64,000 bases of DNA, from positions 62,001 through 126,000 of the forward strand of contig NZ_NPDD01000063.1 in NCBI RefSeq assembly GCF_002272245.1, in the 5' to 3' direction. Both the position numbers and the translations under genes were made by a program. How positions within the stretch are numbered: position 1 is the stretch's first letter; each line of letters begins with the position of its first letter. Below, piece by piece: positions 26,603-34,750 of the stretch. The notes beneath the pieces are model-generated. The model saw only the letters and a list, made by a program, of their open reading frames with translations, searched no databases and was not told the DNA's origin. This stretch comes from Bacillus sp. 7884-1 (GTDB taxonomy: Bacteria; Bacillota; Bacilli; Bacillales; Cytobacillaceae).

Positions 26603-27643
26603 CTAGGCATTTTCAAAGTTAGCTAATCTCGCAGCAACTTCTTTCAGTGATGTCCCTTGTAAACTTGGGATACAAATTCCTTTAATTTCATCCAATGTTT
26701 CTTTCCAAGTCTCCGGAACTGCGCCTGCCCCCTGTAAGGCCCCAGAAAGAGCACCAACCATTGCAGGCATACTATCGGACTGTTTCGGCAATAAGGCTGC
26801 CAGCTGAATTCCTTTTTGCAGGTCTCCTTGCGTGCTTAAAAAGATAGCATAAGCAACTGCAAGTGTTTCTGGAGCGACATTTGCATAGTTATATACCGCA
26901 TTAACAACCCGTTTATGCCATAATGGAATAGCCGCAAGTCCATCCCCATTGGTTTCTTCTAATACTTTTAGGGCAATATCTATTTTCCTTCGAATCCAGG
27001 TATTTTCAGGTATGAATTTCAATCCTTCCTCCACCACTTCTTGTGGAGTAACTCCTGATAATGCTGCAGCAATGCTGGCAGCCATTGCCTTGGCTGCATA
27101 GACACCATCTTCTGCATTCGTGATGGAAGCCATTTTTTGTGCAGCATTGGCAGCTTTTTCTGGTTGATTTTTATAGATTAGGCCGATTGGAACAGCACGT
27201 GAAACGGATCCATCATCATAGTGATGCGGATTGTCATTACCTGACGCTGGAGGAAGGATTCCTTTTTTGATATTTTCAATAGAAGCTCTCTCACTTACTC
27301 CACTCCATATTTCCTGTTCAGCTTCTACTATATATTTCATCCAGCCATGAAGTAATTTTTCTTCTGTAATTTCATTCCCGCAATCCAAAATCATTTGAGC
27401 GGCAACGATTGCAAATTCCGTATCATCCGTACCGCAAAAATCTAATAATTCCTCACTCATAGCATGTGTGAAGGGTAATGATATTTTATTAATTCGGTGA
27501 GAATCGGTAATTTGGCTGAAGGTCCATAATCGGTTTCTTCGCTTGGGAGGAAGTACGAGCGATCTATGATACATGGCAGCAAAGCCCACTGAATCCCCCA
27601 TTGCCATACCTAGAAGGGAACCGTAAATATTATCAAATGACAT
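26603..27643 (-). CDS. ADP-ribosylglycohydrolase family protein with altered second metal motif
   Basis: 346 aa from ATG 27643, which overlaps the stop of the upstream gene by one base (TAATG) and follows GGAGGAAAAG. ARH fold: 'GSLLGMAMGDSVGFAAM', first metal motif 'GTDDTEFAIV'. The C-terminal motif that should read about R-D-x-D-T is 'PKQSDSMPAM', so one Asp ligand is replaced by Gln and Thr by Ser. It may be a non-catalytic partner, or bind a single metal. Its neighbour upstream is a close paralog with the full motif, suggesting local duplication and divergence. Confidence 0.85.
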   Translation of the reverse strand: MSFDNIYGSLLGMAMGDSVGFAAMYHRSLVLPPKRRNRLWTFSQITDSHRINKISLPFTHAMSEELLDFCGTDDTEFAIVAAQMILDCGNEITEEKLLHGWMKYIVEAEQEIWSGVSERASIENIKKGILPPASGNDNPHHYDDGSVSRAVPIGLIYKNQPEKAANAAQKMASITNAEDGVYAAKAMAASIAAALSGVTPQEVVEEGLKFIPENTWIRRKIDIALKVLEETNGDGLAAIPLWHKRVVNAVYNYANVAPETLAVAYAIFLSTQGDLQKGIQLAALLPKQSDSMPAMVGALSGALQGAGAVPETWKETLDEIKGICIPSLQGTSLKEVAARLANFENA

Positions 27644-28635
27644 TACTCTTTTCCTCCTATCAAAACATTTGTTAAATCTGTTGCAACATCTCGAACGTCT
27701 ATCCCTGCCATTGCCAATACACAACGCCCGCGAATAATGTTGATTCGATCCTGCCAGGCCTTCGGCACAGCATCAGCACCATGTAATGCCCCTGCCATAG
27801 CGCCATTCATCGCAGCAATCGTATCAGAATCTCTTCCAATATTAACCCCCCCTAGTACAGCCGGGATATACTCACCCTTCGCTGCTGCAAAAACGCCATA
27901 TGCCAGCGGGATCGCTTCCGGACCCATATCTGCCCAAGGATAGTAGAAAATTGAGATTTTATTGTAGAGCTCTTCCATTGCATCTTGCACATTCGTATAC
28001 TTCGAGCCGATTTCTACTGCCTCGTTGATTTTTCGATATGTCCACGAATCTTTAGGTATGTGGCTAATCCCTGTTTCAATCACTTTTTTCCAGTCATTTC
28101 CTGTCATGGCATATGCAACACTTGCTGCTAAAGCTTGTCCACAGTATACTCCATCACGGTCGTGACTAACTCTTGCTTCAATCTCAGCTAATCTAGCAGC
28201 CTCTTCAGGATTCCCAGCACAATAAATACCAATTGGAGAGATTCTCATGGCTACTCCATCACTCCACATTTGGTGATTGTCCACCCCTGTGTTGGGTGCA
28301 GTCAATCCTTTTCGTAGATTAAAAATAGCCTCTACTTCACTAAAGCCGCCGCCTTTAAAGCCACCTTCTTGAGAGACAAGGTATTTTGTCCACTCTCTTG
28401 TCATATCCCCATAGCTTAATTTATTCCCATATTTTAAAATAATTTTTGCTGTTAACATTGTGTATTCAGTATCATCTGTACCCACAGGATCGTCATTGAC
28501 AAAATCAGTGATCCAACCATACTTGTCTCTTATCTCTTCCAAAGCCAAACCTTCTGTTGGAGCTCCTAATGCGTCGCCCACAGATAAACCTATTAAACAA
28601 CCATATACCCGTTTGTACCATTGTTCGAAATTCAA
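27643..28635 (-). CDS. ADP-ribosylglycohydrolase family protein
   Basis: 330 aa, TTG start at 28635 with AGGGGG seven bases upstream. ARH fold with 'GCLIGLSVGDALGAPTEGL', first metal motif 'VGTDDTEYTML' and intact second motif 'IGRDSDTIAAMNGAMAGALHG'. Conserved blocks 'SHDRDGVYCGQALAASVAYAM' and 'KGGGFSEVEAIFNLRKGLTAP' are shared with the other paralogs. Downstream of the binding-protein gene, separated by a hairpin (28667) that may lower its expression relative to the binding protein. It overlaps the next ARH gene by one base. Confidence 0.88.
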   Translation of the reverse strand: MNFEQWYKRVYGCLIGLSVGDALGAPTEGLALEEIRDKYGWITDFVNDDPVGTDDTEYTMLTAKIILKYGNKLSYGDMTREWTKYLVSQEGGFKGGGFSEVEAIFNLRKGLTAPNTGVDNHQMWSDGVAMRISPIGIYCAGNPEEAARLAEIEARVSHDRDGVYCGQALAASVAYAMTGNDWKKVIETGISHIPKDSWTYRKINEAVEIGSKYTNVQDAMEELYNKISIFYYPWADMGPEAIPLAYGVFAAAKGEYIPAVLGGVNIGRDSDTIAAMNGAMAGALHGADAVPKAWQDRINIIRGRCVLAMAGIDVRDVATDLTNVLIGGKE

Positions 28636-28666
28636 ATGAGAACCCCCTACTATACTAGTTTTTAAA

Positions 28667-28695
28667 AATAGTGGAGAACTTTGTCTCCACTATTT
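28667..28695 (-). terminator. Hairpin between binding protein and ARH genes
   Basis: Perfect AAATAGTGGAGA (28667-28678) / TCTCCACTATTT (28684-28695). The U-run is interrupted, so it may act as an attenuator or as a 3' stabiliser of the binding-protein mRNA. Confidence 0.7.
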
Positions 28696-28706
28696 CTTTA
28701 GATATC

Positions 28707-30194
28707 TTATTTTAATGTTTTATTTGCCTGTTCAGTAATCTGTTTTCCACCAGCTTCGTTCCACTCTTTAACAAATTTATCAAAGTCAGAGATTGGACGC
28801 TTGCCTGTAATGATGTCTGTTGTAAACTCTTTATACAAATTCTGCATGGCATCCCAGTTTGCAACAAATTCTTCTGAAATAATGAAGCTATTATCATCTT
28901 CATAGAACACTTCTGCAGATTCAAGTGACTTTGCAGCAGTTTCACTTAATAAAGGTGTAGTTTCATCTATTGGAGTCACAGGAGTGAATTCAACTGGCTC
29001 CCAGAATCTCGCAAACCATTCACTGTAATATTTATCCGTAAGCTGAATCTTTCCATCAACCGTGCTATAATGTTCGCCTTCGAATCCGAAACGGTCAATC
29101 ATTTGTCCTTCAGGGCTTGCCATATAATCTAGAACCTTGAATACAAGTTCCTTGTTCTTAGAGTTTGCAGAAATGGCAATACCTCTAGATTCTTTCGTAA
29201 CATCTGTAGAACCAAAGCCTTGGAATTCACCTTTTGCTGGTGGCAACATTACTAATGAAGCTTCTTCCCCACTCACTTGAGCCATTTTACCATCATAAAT
29301 ATCAATTACTTTACCAGCTGTACCTGGAATGATTGCTGCTTCTCCATCAAAGAATGCTTTTTCTTTTGTATCCCATTGTTTAGTTAAATATTGAGGATCT
29401 AAAAGTCCCTCTTTATATAACTTGGTATAGAATTCAAGCTTTTCTTTTTGCTGCTCAGAAACTCTTGCGTATTCGTATGAACCATCTTCTTTTTGTAACC
29501 AAGTCTTATTGATTCCAAAAGCCATATCAAACATATAATCGATTTCAGCAATGTCACCAGCAACAGTAATTGCATAATTTGGTTTATCGCTGCCTGGTTT
29601 TTTTTCAACTAACTCTTTAAAAAATGCATAGTAATTATCCACAGTTGGATTTTCTAATAGTGCTTTAGAAGTTTCCATTTGGTTAAACCAATCTCCTCTA
29701 ATAACAGGGACTTTAGGAGCAAGAGGTTTAATCCATAATAAGTAAGGATAGTTTTCAAGTCTTTTTTCGTTATAAGGTTGGATAATATCCTTTAGATATT
29801 TTGAATCCTTGATGTGAGGACGTAAATCCTCTAATAAACCTTGCTCTGCCATTGCTTGGTCTCCACCTTGGAAATAAATCATATCCGGAATTTCGCCGCT
29901 ATTAAGCAGTAAGTTCAGCTTTTCAGCATAGTTACCTTGTGGAAGATCTACTAATTCAAAATTCACTTTAATATTTTCATCTTCAAGAAGCCCTTTTTCA
30001 ATTGCATCATAATATTTTTCTGATACAGGGTTAGTGCTATTATCATCCTTCATGACAATACGAATCGTAGTTGCTCCTCCATTTTTACCGCTGTCTTTAC
30101 TATCTCCCTGGTTTGTTTCCTCTTTGTTAGAACAAGCTGCTAGGAAACCAAAAACCATAATTAAGCTTAAAATTGCTAAAAAAGATTTTCTCAT
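28707..30194 (-). CDS. Extracellular solute-binding lipoprotein of an LplA-type sugar ABC transporter
   Basis: 495 aa. Lipoprotein signal with lipobox 'FLAAC' (Cys at residue 21). Family-1/LplA-type binding fold with 'YAEKLNLLLNSGEIPDMIYFQGGDQAMAEQGLLEDL' early on and 'GIAISANSKNKELVFKVLDYMASPEGQ' later. Start ATG with GGGGGAAAAG upstream. Own promoter with two LacI-type operators (30313, 30355). It is separated from the permeases by about 5 kb, but shares their operator type, so they should form one importer. LplA/YtcQ-type proteins usually bind oligosaccharides or glycosides rather than free ribose. Confidence 0.92.
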   Translation of the reverse strand: MRKSFLAILSLIMVFGFLAACSNKEETNQGDSKDSGKNGGATTIRIVMKDDNSTNPVSEKYYDAIEKGLLEDENIKVNFELVDLPQGNYAEKLNLLLNSGEIPDMIYFQGGDQAMAEQGLLEDLRPHIKDSKYLKDIIQPYNEKRLENYPYLLWIKPLAPKVPVIRGDWFNQMETSKALLENPTVDNYYAFFKELVEKKPGSDKPNYAITVAGDIAEIDYMFDMAFGINKTWLQKEDGSYEYARVSEQQKEKLEFYTKLYKEGLLDPQYLTKQWDTKEKAFFDGEAAIIPGTAGKVIDIYDGKMAQVSGEEASLVMLPPAKGEFQGFGSTDVTKESRGIAISANSKNKELVFKVLDYMASPEGQMIDRFGFEGEHYSTVDGKIQLTDKYYSEWFARFWEPVEFTPVTPIDETTPLLSETAAKSLESAEVFYEDDNSFIISEEFVANWDAMQNLYKEFTTDIITGKRPISDFDKFVKEWNEAGGKQITEQANKTLK

Positions 30195-30312
30195 TACTTT
30201 TCCCCCTGGAATTTATTTAAAATATTAATTTAAAATCGATGAATGAATGCTCCCCCCTTGCCATTCATCATAATCTGAGATTAATAGAATTAACCTTCAT
30301 ATAACAAAAATA

Positions 30313-30328
30313 TGGTACCGGTTACACA
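30313..30328. promoter_or_regulatory. LacI-type operator (imperfect), binding-protein promoter
   Basis: TGGTACCGGTTACACA: right half perfect, left half with two changes. Centre 43 bases from the perfect site at 30355, similar to the 45-base spacing at the AtuA promoter. Confidence 0.65.
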
Positions 30329-30354
30329 ATTAGCTAAAAAAACATGACTCCAAC

Positions 30355-30370
30355 ATGTAACCGGTTACAT
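30355..30370. promoter_or_regulatory. LacI-type operator, binding-protein promoter
   Basis: ATGTAACCGGTTACAT, a 16-base perfect palindrome, 16 bases downstream of the predicted -10 box. Confidence 0.85.
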
Positions 30371-30385
30371 ATTCTTTTCCCTTTT

Positions 30386-30414
30386 AGGATAATTGAAAGT
30401 GATTTTAAAGTCAA
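30386..30414 (-). promoter_or_regulatory. Predicted promoter of the binding-protein operon
   Basis: On the minus strand TTGACT (30414-30409), 17-base spacer, TATCCT (30391-30386). The rest of the gap 30195-30665 holds a long leader, the two operators and a hairpin after cysK. Confidence 0.6.
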
Positions 30415-30554
30415 CTACTGTTTTGTATAAAAATTAAAATACATTGGTAGGTTCTTGTACATAAAAACTTTTTTCGCTTTAAAATACTAGAGTTTTGGAA
30501 TATGAAGAGAAGTAAAAATTAGAAAAAAATTGATTTAACATGGGATTTAACATG

Positions 30555-30599
30555 AAAAGACCCTAAAATCGTAAAATATCTTTTAACGAAATCAGGGTC
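30555..30599 (-). terminator. Probable terminator of cysK
   Basis: Long, imperfect hairpin from GACCCT (30559-30564) to AGGGTC (30594-30599), with CTTTTC following on the minus strand. Confidence 0.5.
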
Positions 30600-30665
30600 G
30601 GTTTAGGAAATACATATTTCCCCTAGCAGGAGTTTTTTATTAACATTTATAATGAGTTTTAAAAA

Positions 30666-31589
30666 TCAAGCCAAAAATAAGTCAGAGGACAGATAACGTT
30701 CTCCTGTGTCTGGAGCTAAACAAAGGACTCTAGTGGAAGATGGCAGTTTTTTTGCTACCTCGACAGCAAAATATGTGGAAGATGCTCCTGATGCACCTAC
30801 AAAGATCCCTTCTTCTGCGGCAAGCCGGCGTGCCGTCACTTGGGCATCTTCATCCTTAATGAGCAATATTTCATCATAAATAGCACGATTTAAAATGTTA
30901 GGAATGAAACCAGGACCAGTTCCCGGGATTTTATGGGGCCCAGGCTCACCACCTGATAACACAGGGGATCCAAACGGTTCTACTACATAAATTTTCAAGT
31001 TTGGAATATGCTTTTTCAGCTCTTCCCCTACCCCTGTTACCGTTCCACCTGTTCCTGCTGTCAACACTAGGGCGTCCAATTTTCCTTCAAAAGCTTCTAG
31101 AATCTCAACTGCTGTCGTTTCACGATGTGCATCGGCATTTGCAGGATTCTCAAATTGCATCGGAATAAAACTATCATTTATGGATTCAGCCAATCGGTTT
31201 GCTTCATCAATCGCTCCTTGCATTCGCAAACTTCCTGGAGTTAAATGAACTTCCGCCCCATACGCTTTTAAAATTTTCACACGCTCAAGCGTCGCATTAT
31301 CAGGCATCGTAATAATACAATGATATCCCTTTACCGCACATACCATAGCAATTCCAATACCAGTATTACCAGAAGTCGGCTCGATAACGGTACTCTTTCC
31401 TGGAATTAATTGACCCTCTTTTTCTGCACGTTCAATCATATTAATGGACGCACGATCTTTTACACTTCCTCCAGGGTTAAATGATTCCAATTTTATGTAT
31501 ACTTTCCCGCCAGTTGGATCAGGTAATTTATTCAATTTTACAATCGGAGTTTTTCCAATTAAATCAAGAATTGAGCTGTAAAGTTTCAA
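30666..31589 (-). CDS. cysK: Cysteine synthase (O-acetylserine sulfhydrylase)
   Basis: 307 aa, the usual CysK length. PLP-binding Lys44 in 'NPGGSVKDRAS', substrate loop 'EPTSGNTGIGIAMV', PLP-phosphate loop 'TAGTGGTVTGVGEEL' and C-terminal 'GASGASSTYFAVEVAKKL'. Reaction: O-acetylserine + sulfide to cysteine + acetate, cytoplasmic. A hairpin of GC-rich arms lies between its start and the upstream gene remnant. B. subtilis-type genomes often have two paralogs, so this could be the secondary one; no regulator or S-box leader is seen. Confidence 0.93.
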   Translation of the reverse strand: MKLYSSILDLIGKTPIVKLNKLPDPTGGKVYIKLESFNPGGSVKDRASINMIERAEKEGQLIPGKSTVIEPTSGNTGIGIAMVCAVKGYHCIITMPDNATLERVKILKAYGAEVHLTPGSLRMQGAIDEANRLAESINDSFIPMQFENPANADAHRETTAVEILEAFEGKLDALVLTAGTGGTVTGVGEELKKHIPNLKIYVVEPFGSPVLSGGEPGPHKIPGTGPGFIPNILNRAIYDEILLIKDEDAQVTARRLAAEEGIFVGASGASSTYFAVEVAKKLPSSTRVLCLAPDTGERYLSSDLFLA

Positions 31590-31624
31590 TGCCCTTCCGC
31601 CTTTCGAAATAAATTAATAAAAAT

Positions 31625-31649
31625 CCCCCATGGTAAATCCTTATGGGGG
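31625..31649 (-). terminator. Hairpin upstream of cysK
   Basis: CCCCCAT (31625-31631) / ATGGGGG (31643-31649), followed on the minus strand by ATTTTTATT. It lies in the cysK leader, so it is either a second terminator for the upstream remnant or a leader attenuator. Confidence 0.5.
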
Positions 31650-31680
31650 AATACAAATATATTATACCCCTAATCATAAA

Positions 31681-31721
31681 AAAAGGATTAGACACTACTC
31701 ATAGTAGGCTCTAACCCTTTT
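31681..31721 (-). terminator. Terminator after the Gfo/Idh/MocA remnant
   Basis: Stem AAAGG-TTAGA...TCTAA-CCTTT with inner CTACTA/TAGTAG pairs; T7 run on the minus strand. Confidence 0.75.
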
Positions 31722-31728
31722 ACCATTT

Positions 31729-32388
31729 TTATATAGTAACAACAGTATTCGTTTCCGCTGCCTCGATAATACCTACTATCACTTTTAAAGAAGACAGAGC
31801 ATCAGTCCCTGATACTAATGGTTCTCGGTTGAGGCGGACACAGTTAATAAATTCATTGATGACACCACTATTTGTCTGATTATCATTAGTTTGGATGCTT
31901 TCGATTTGATAACGGACCTTCTCACCATTATCGTGAATCACTTCCAATTGGTATTCATGATTGTAATAGATTTTTAGAATCCCTTTTTCAAAGTAGATGA
32001 TGGTGCTATTATCTTCCTCTCCATAATAGGTCCAGGAAAAAGAAGCATTGCCTAAACGTCCTTTTTTCGTTTTTAAACTGCAAACGATGTTGTCGGATAC
32101 TTCAATCGGATGACCTTTTTCATCTACTTTATCTAAAGCCCCTTGAAATGCACTGACTTGCTCAATTTCGTCATCTAGTAAGAAATGAATTAAATCGATT
32201 TTGTGGATCCCTAAATCTCCGGCTACACCCAGACCTGAACGCTCTTTTTTAAAAAACCATGTAGTGTTTGATTTATTGACACCCCATTGTTCTGGTCCAG
32301 AGTGTCCGAAATTTGTTTTAAAGGTAAGGACTTTTCCAAGCTCTTCATTTTTAATAATTTCTTTTGCCTTGGTATAGAAGCGATTGAA
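31729..32388 (-). pseudogene. Gfo/Idh/MocA oxidoreductase, C-terminal remnant (N-terminus deleted)
   Basis: On the minus strand the frame is open from 32388 down to the stop at 31729 and encodes the C-terminal dehydrogenase domain: 'RFYTKAKEIIKNEELGKVLT', 'KERSGLGVAGDLGIHKIDLI', and at the end 'NREPLVSGTDALSSLKVIVGIIEAA'. A TAA closes the frame at 32389-32391, and there is no start codon until 31947. The N-terminal NAD-binding Rossmann domain (about 120 residues in the family) is absent. The break falls where a second gene, on the other strand, also begins abruptly. This fits a deletion that removed both 5' ends and the shared promoter. Confidence 0.87.
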
Positions 32389-33264
32389 TTAGGTACTGGG
32401 GGATACCCTGGTGATGCTCACTGTAAAATGGATGAACTTATATTTGATGATATGAAACTGGAGAGCTTTAAGCAAAAGATTAAAGATCCTGGATTAATTA
32501 TAAGCGCATTAAGCTGCCATGCCAATCCACTTCATCCGCAAAAGAAAATTGCTGAGCCTGCTGACAAGGTGCTTACAAAAACCATTGTTTTAGCCTCTAA
32601 GCTGGATGTTCCGGTAGTTAATACATTTTCCGGGTGTCCAGGTGATCACGAAAATGCCCTTTACCCAAACTGGCCTGTAACTCCGTGGCCTCATGACTTT
32701 CAAGAGGTGTTAAAATGGCAATGGGAAGAAAAACTGATTCCATATTGGAAAGAAAAGAATGATTTTGCAATAGCCCACAATGTAAAAATTGGTTTAGAGC
32801 TTCATGGTGGATTCTCCGTCCATACACCTGCGACCATGTTGAAATTAAGAGAAGCGTGTGGACCTGCTATCGGTGCAAACCTTGACCCTAGTCATATGTG
32901 GTGGCAAGGGATTGATCCCATTGAGGCAATTAAAATTCTTGGACGTGAAAATGCCATTCACCATTTCCATGCAAAGGATACGATTATTGACCAGCAAAAT
33001 ATGAATCGAAATGGCCTAACAGATATGACAGATTACAGCCAAATACGTGACCGAGCATGGTATTTTAGATCAGTTGGATTTGGTCACGATCAAAAAACAT
33101 GGGCTGATATCATTAGTACACTTCGACTTTACGGATACGACTATGTCGTAAGCATTGAACATGAAGATGGCTTAATGTCGATTGAAGAAGGGTTTACAAA
33201 GGCCGTTGAAAACCTAAAACCAATTATGGTAAGTGAATCGATTGGTCAGATGTGGTGGACATAA
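32371..33264 (+). pseudogene. Sugar phosphate isomerase/epimerase (TIM barrel, AP endonuclease family 2), 5' deleted
   Basis: Homology starts at 'GIEAIELGTGGYPGDAHC' and runs to the stop at 33264, about 297 residues: 'ISALSCHANPLHP', 'VNTFSGCPGDHENALYPNWPVTPWP', 'GLELHGGFSVHTPATM', 'IGANLDPSHMWWQGIDP', 'HFHAKDT', 'SIEHEDGLMS'. The metal-binding His, Glu and Asp residues are present. The first strand (about 25-30 residues) and the start codon are missing. The frame does extend upstream to an ATG at 32287, but that part is antisense to the Gfo remnant and has no ribosome site, so it is unlikely to be functional. In intact clusters such genes are often divergent from Gfo/Idh/MocA partners. Confidence 0.85.
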
Positions 33265-33271
33265 AATAACA

Positions 33272-33355
33272 AATAACATGGAATAACATGGGGACGGTTC
33301 TCATGGTCATTTTATAACCACTAGAACCGTCCCCATGGTCACCATGGTCACCCAT
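33272..33355. repeat. GGGGACGGTTCT inverted-repeat element, copy A
   Basis: Arms CATGGGGACGGTTCT (33287-33301) and AGAACCGTCCCCATG (33323-33337), 21-base loop. Before the left arm AATAACATGG stands twice in tandem (33272-33291); after the right arm ATGGTCACC stands twice. It also separates the epimerase remnant from the convergent reductase gene. Confidence 0.85.
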
Positions 33356-33364
33356 AGTTACATT

Positions 33365-34537
33365 TTAATACACGTCACGCTGATAGCGTCCTTGCTTTTG
33401 CATATCTTTTAGATATACTTCGGCTGCTTCTCGAGACATGGCACCTTCTTTTTCTATCACGTTAATGAGTGCTTCGTTAACGTCTTTTGCCATACGTTCT
33501 TTATCCCCGCAAACGTAGAAGTAAGCTCCATTTTCAAACCACTCAAATAATTCCTTGCTGTATTCAAGCATTTTGTGCTGTACATATACTTTTTGATCTG
33601 TATCACGGGAGAATGCTGTTTCAATCCTTGTCAATATCCCATCCTGCAGATAGTTTTCCAACTCTTTCTGATAAAGGAAATCTACTTTTGCATGCTGCTC
33701 TCCAAAAAACAGCCATGAACGGCCTTCCCCTTTATTCACTGCACGTTCCTGGATAAATGAACGGAATGGTGCAATGCCTGTCCCTGGACCAACCATGATA
33801 ATATCTTTATCTTGGGTCTCCGGTAAATGGAAATGTTTATTTGCTTGAACAAAGACTGGAAGCATCTCCCCTTCCTGAACTCGTTCGGCACATAAAATAG
33901 AGGCAACACCTTTTCGCTCGCGGTCGTGCGCCGTGTAGCGTACAGCACCGATCGTGAGATGAACTTCATCAGGATTAGCGGCATTGCTGCTTGCAATTGA
34001 ATAGAGACGAGGCGTCATTTTTCTTAATAATGTAACGATATCCTGTGCGGATGCGTTCCAAGGGCCAAAATCGCGCAGCATATCAAGCAAATCACGTCCA
34101 TAACAATATTCCTTAAGATGGCCTGCATTTTCAGCCAATACAAGCTCTTGTATCTCACTGTTTTCTGTCAGCGCAGCCGCCTGCTGCAAAATCTTCCTAG
34201 TCAGCAATGTAATTTCAAAATGGTCTGTTAGTGCTTTCCCGAGCGGTAGTGTTTCACCTTGCTTACCGACAGTCACAACCGATTCTTCATCCCACTGCAT
34301 TTCTTCAAGAATGGCAGCCACTAGTTCAGGGTCATTTGAAGGGACAATGCCAAGTGCGTCACCTGGGTTATAAGAAAGACCTGAACCTTTTAATGATAAT
34401 TCAATATGTCTTGTTTCCTTAGTAGAACCTGTCCCGTTTAAATTAATATTTTTTAGGACCTTCGCTTGAAATGGATTAGTCCTTGAAAATGGAAGTTTAT
34501 CACTTTTGGTATTTGTGTTTTCCAAAGTTAGTTGCAT
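33365..34537 (-). CDS. CysJ-like sulfite reductase flavoprotein without flavodoxin domain
   Basis: 390 aa, ATG 34537 with AGGTTGAG upstream. FAD-binding domain with the connecting helical insert (about 15-230: 'TRHIELSLKGSGLSYNPGDALGIVPSN', 'TPRLYSIASSNAANPDEVHLTIG') and NADPH domain (about 240-390: 'MVGPGTGIAPFRSFIQER', 'YFYVCGDKERMAKDV', C-terminal 'RYQRDVY'). Full CysJ is about 600 aa with an N-terminal FMN flavodoxin domain, which is missing here; upstream there is no frame for it. No cysI lies next to it. It may use a separate flavodoxin, or reduce something else. Confidence 0.86.
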   Translation of the reverse strand: MQLTLENTNTKSDKLPFSRTNPFQAKVLKNINLNGTGSTKETRHIELSLKGSGLSYNPGDALGIVPSNDPELVAAILEEMQWDEESVVTVGKQGETLPLGKALTDHFEITLLTRKILQQAAALTENSEIQELVLAENAGHLKEYCYGRDLLDMLRDFGPWNASAQDIVTLLRKMTPRLYSIASSNAANPDEVHLTIGAVRYTAHDRERKGVASILCAERVQEGEMLPVFVQANKHFHLPETQDKDIIMVGPGTGIAPFRSFIQERAVNKGEGRSWLFFGEQHAKVDFLYQKELENYLQDGILTRIETAFSRDTDQKVYVQHKMLEYSKELFEWFENGAYFYVCGDKERMAKDVNEALINVIEKEGAMSREAAEVYLKDMQKQGRYQRDVY

Positions 34538-34659
34538 AATTTTTTCTCAACCTCCAAAAGTATTATATAAAGAAAATAACACAGTATTAGCATATCAGAA
34601 GTGTGTTTCAACACACAATAACAAATAATTGTAATCATTAACAACCAGGACCTAAAAAA

Positions 34660-34684
34660 TCCCTCAAACTTTTAGTTTGAGGGA
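34660..34684 (-). terminator. Terminator of the neutral protease gene
   Basis: TCCCTCAAAC / GTTTGAGGGA with a 5-base loop, followed by TTTTTTAGG on the minus strand. Confidence 0.9.
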
Positions 34685-34750
34685 ATCTGGAACTCACTTC
34701 AATATTCCAAATAATATACACTAAAATGCGATAGGTAAATTTATATAACC

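Noticed and set aside
31590-31680. S-box or T-box riboswitch before cysK
   Set aside because: The leader is short and shows only a simple hairpin; none of the conserved riboswitch motifs is present.
32287-32370. N-terminal extension of the epimerase reading frame from ATG 32287
   Set aside because: It is antisense to the Gfo/Idh/MocA remnant, lacks a ribosome site and has no epimerase-like sequence; a by-product of the deletion junction.
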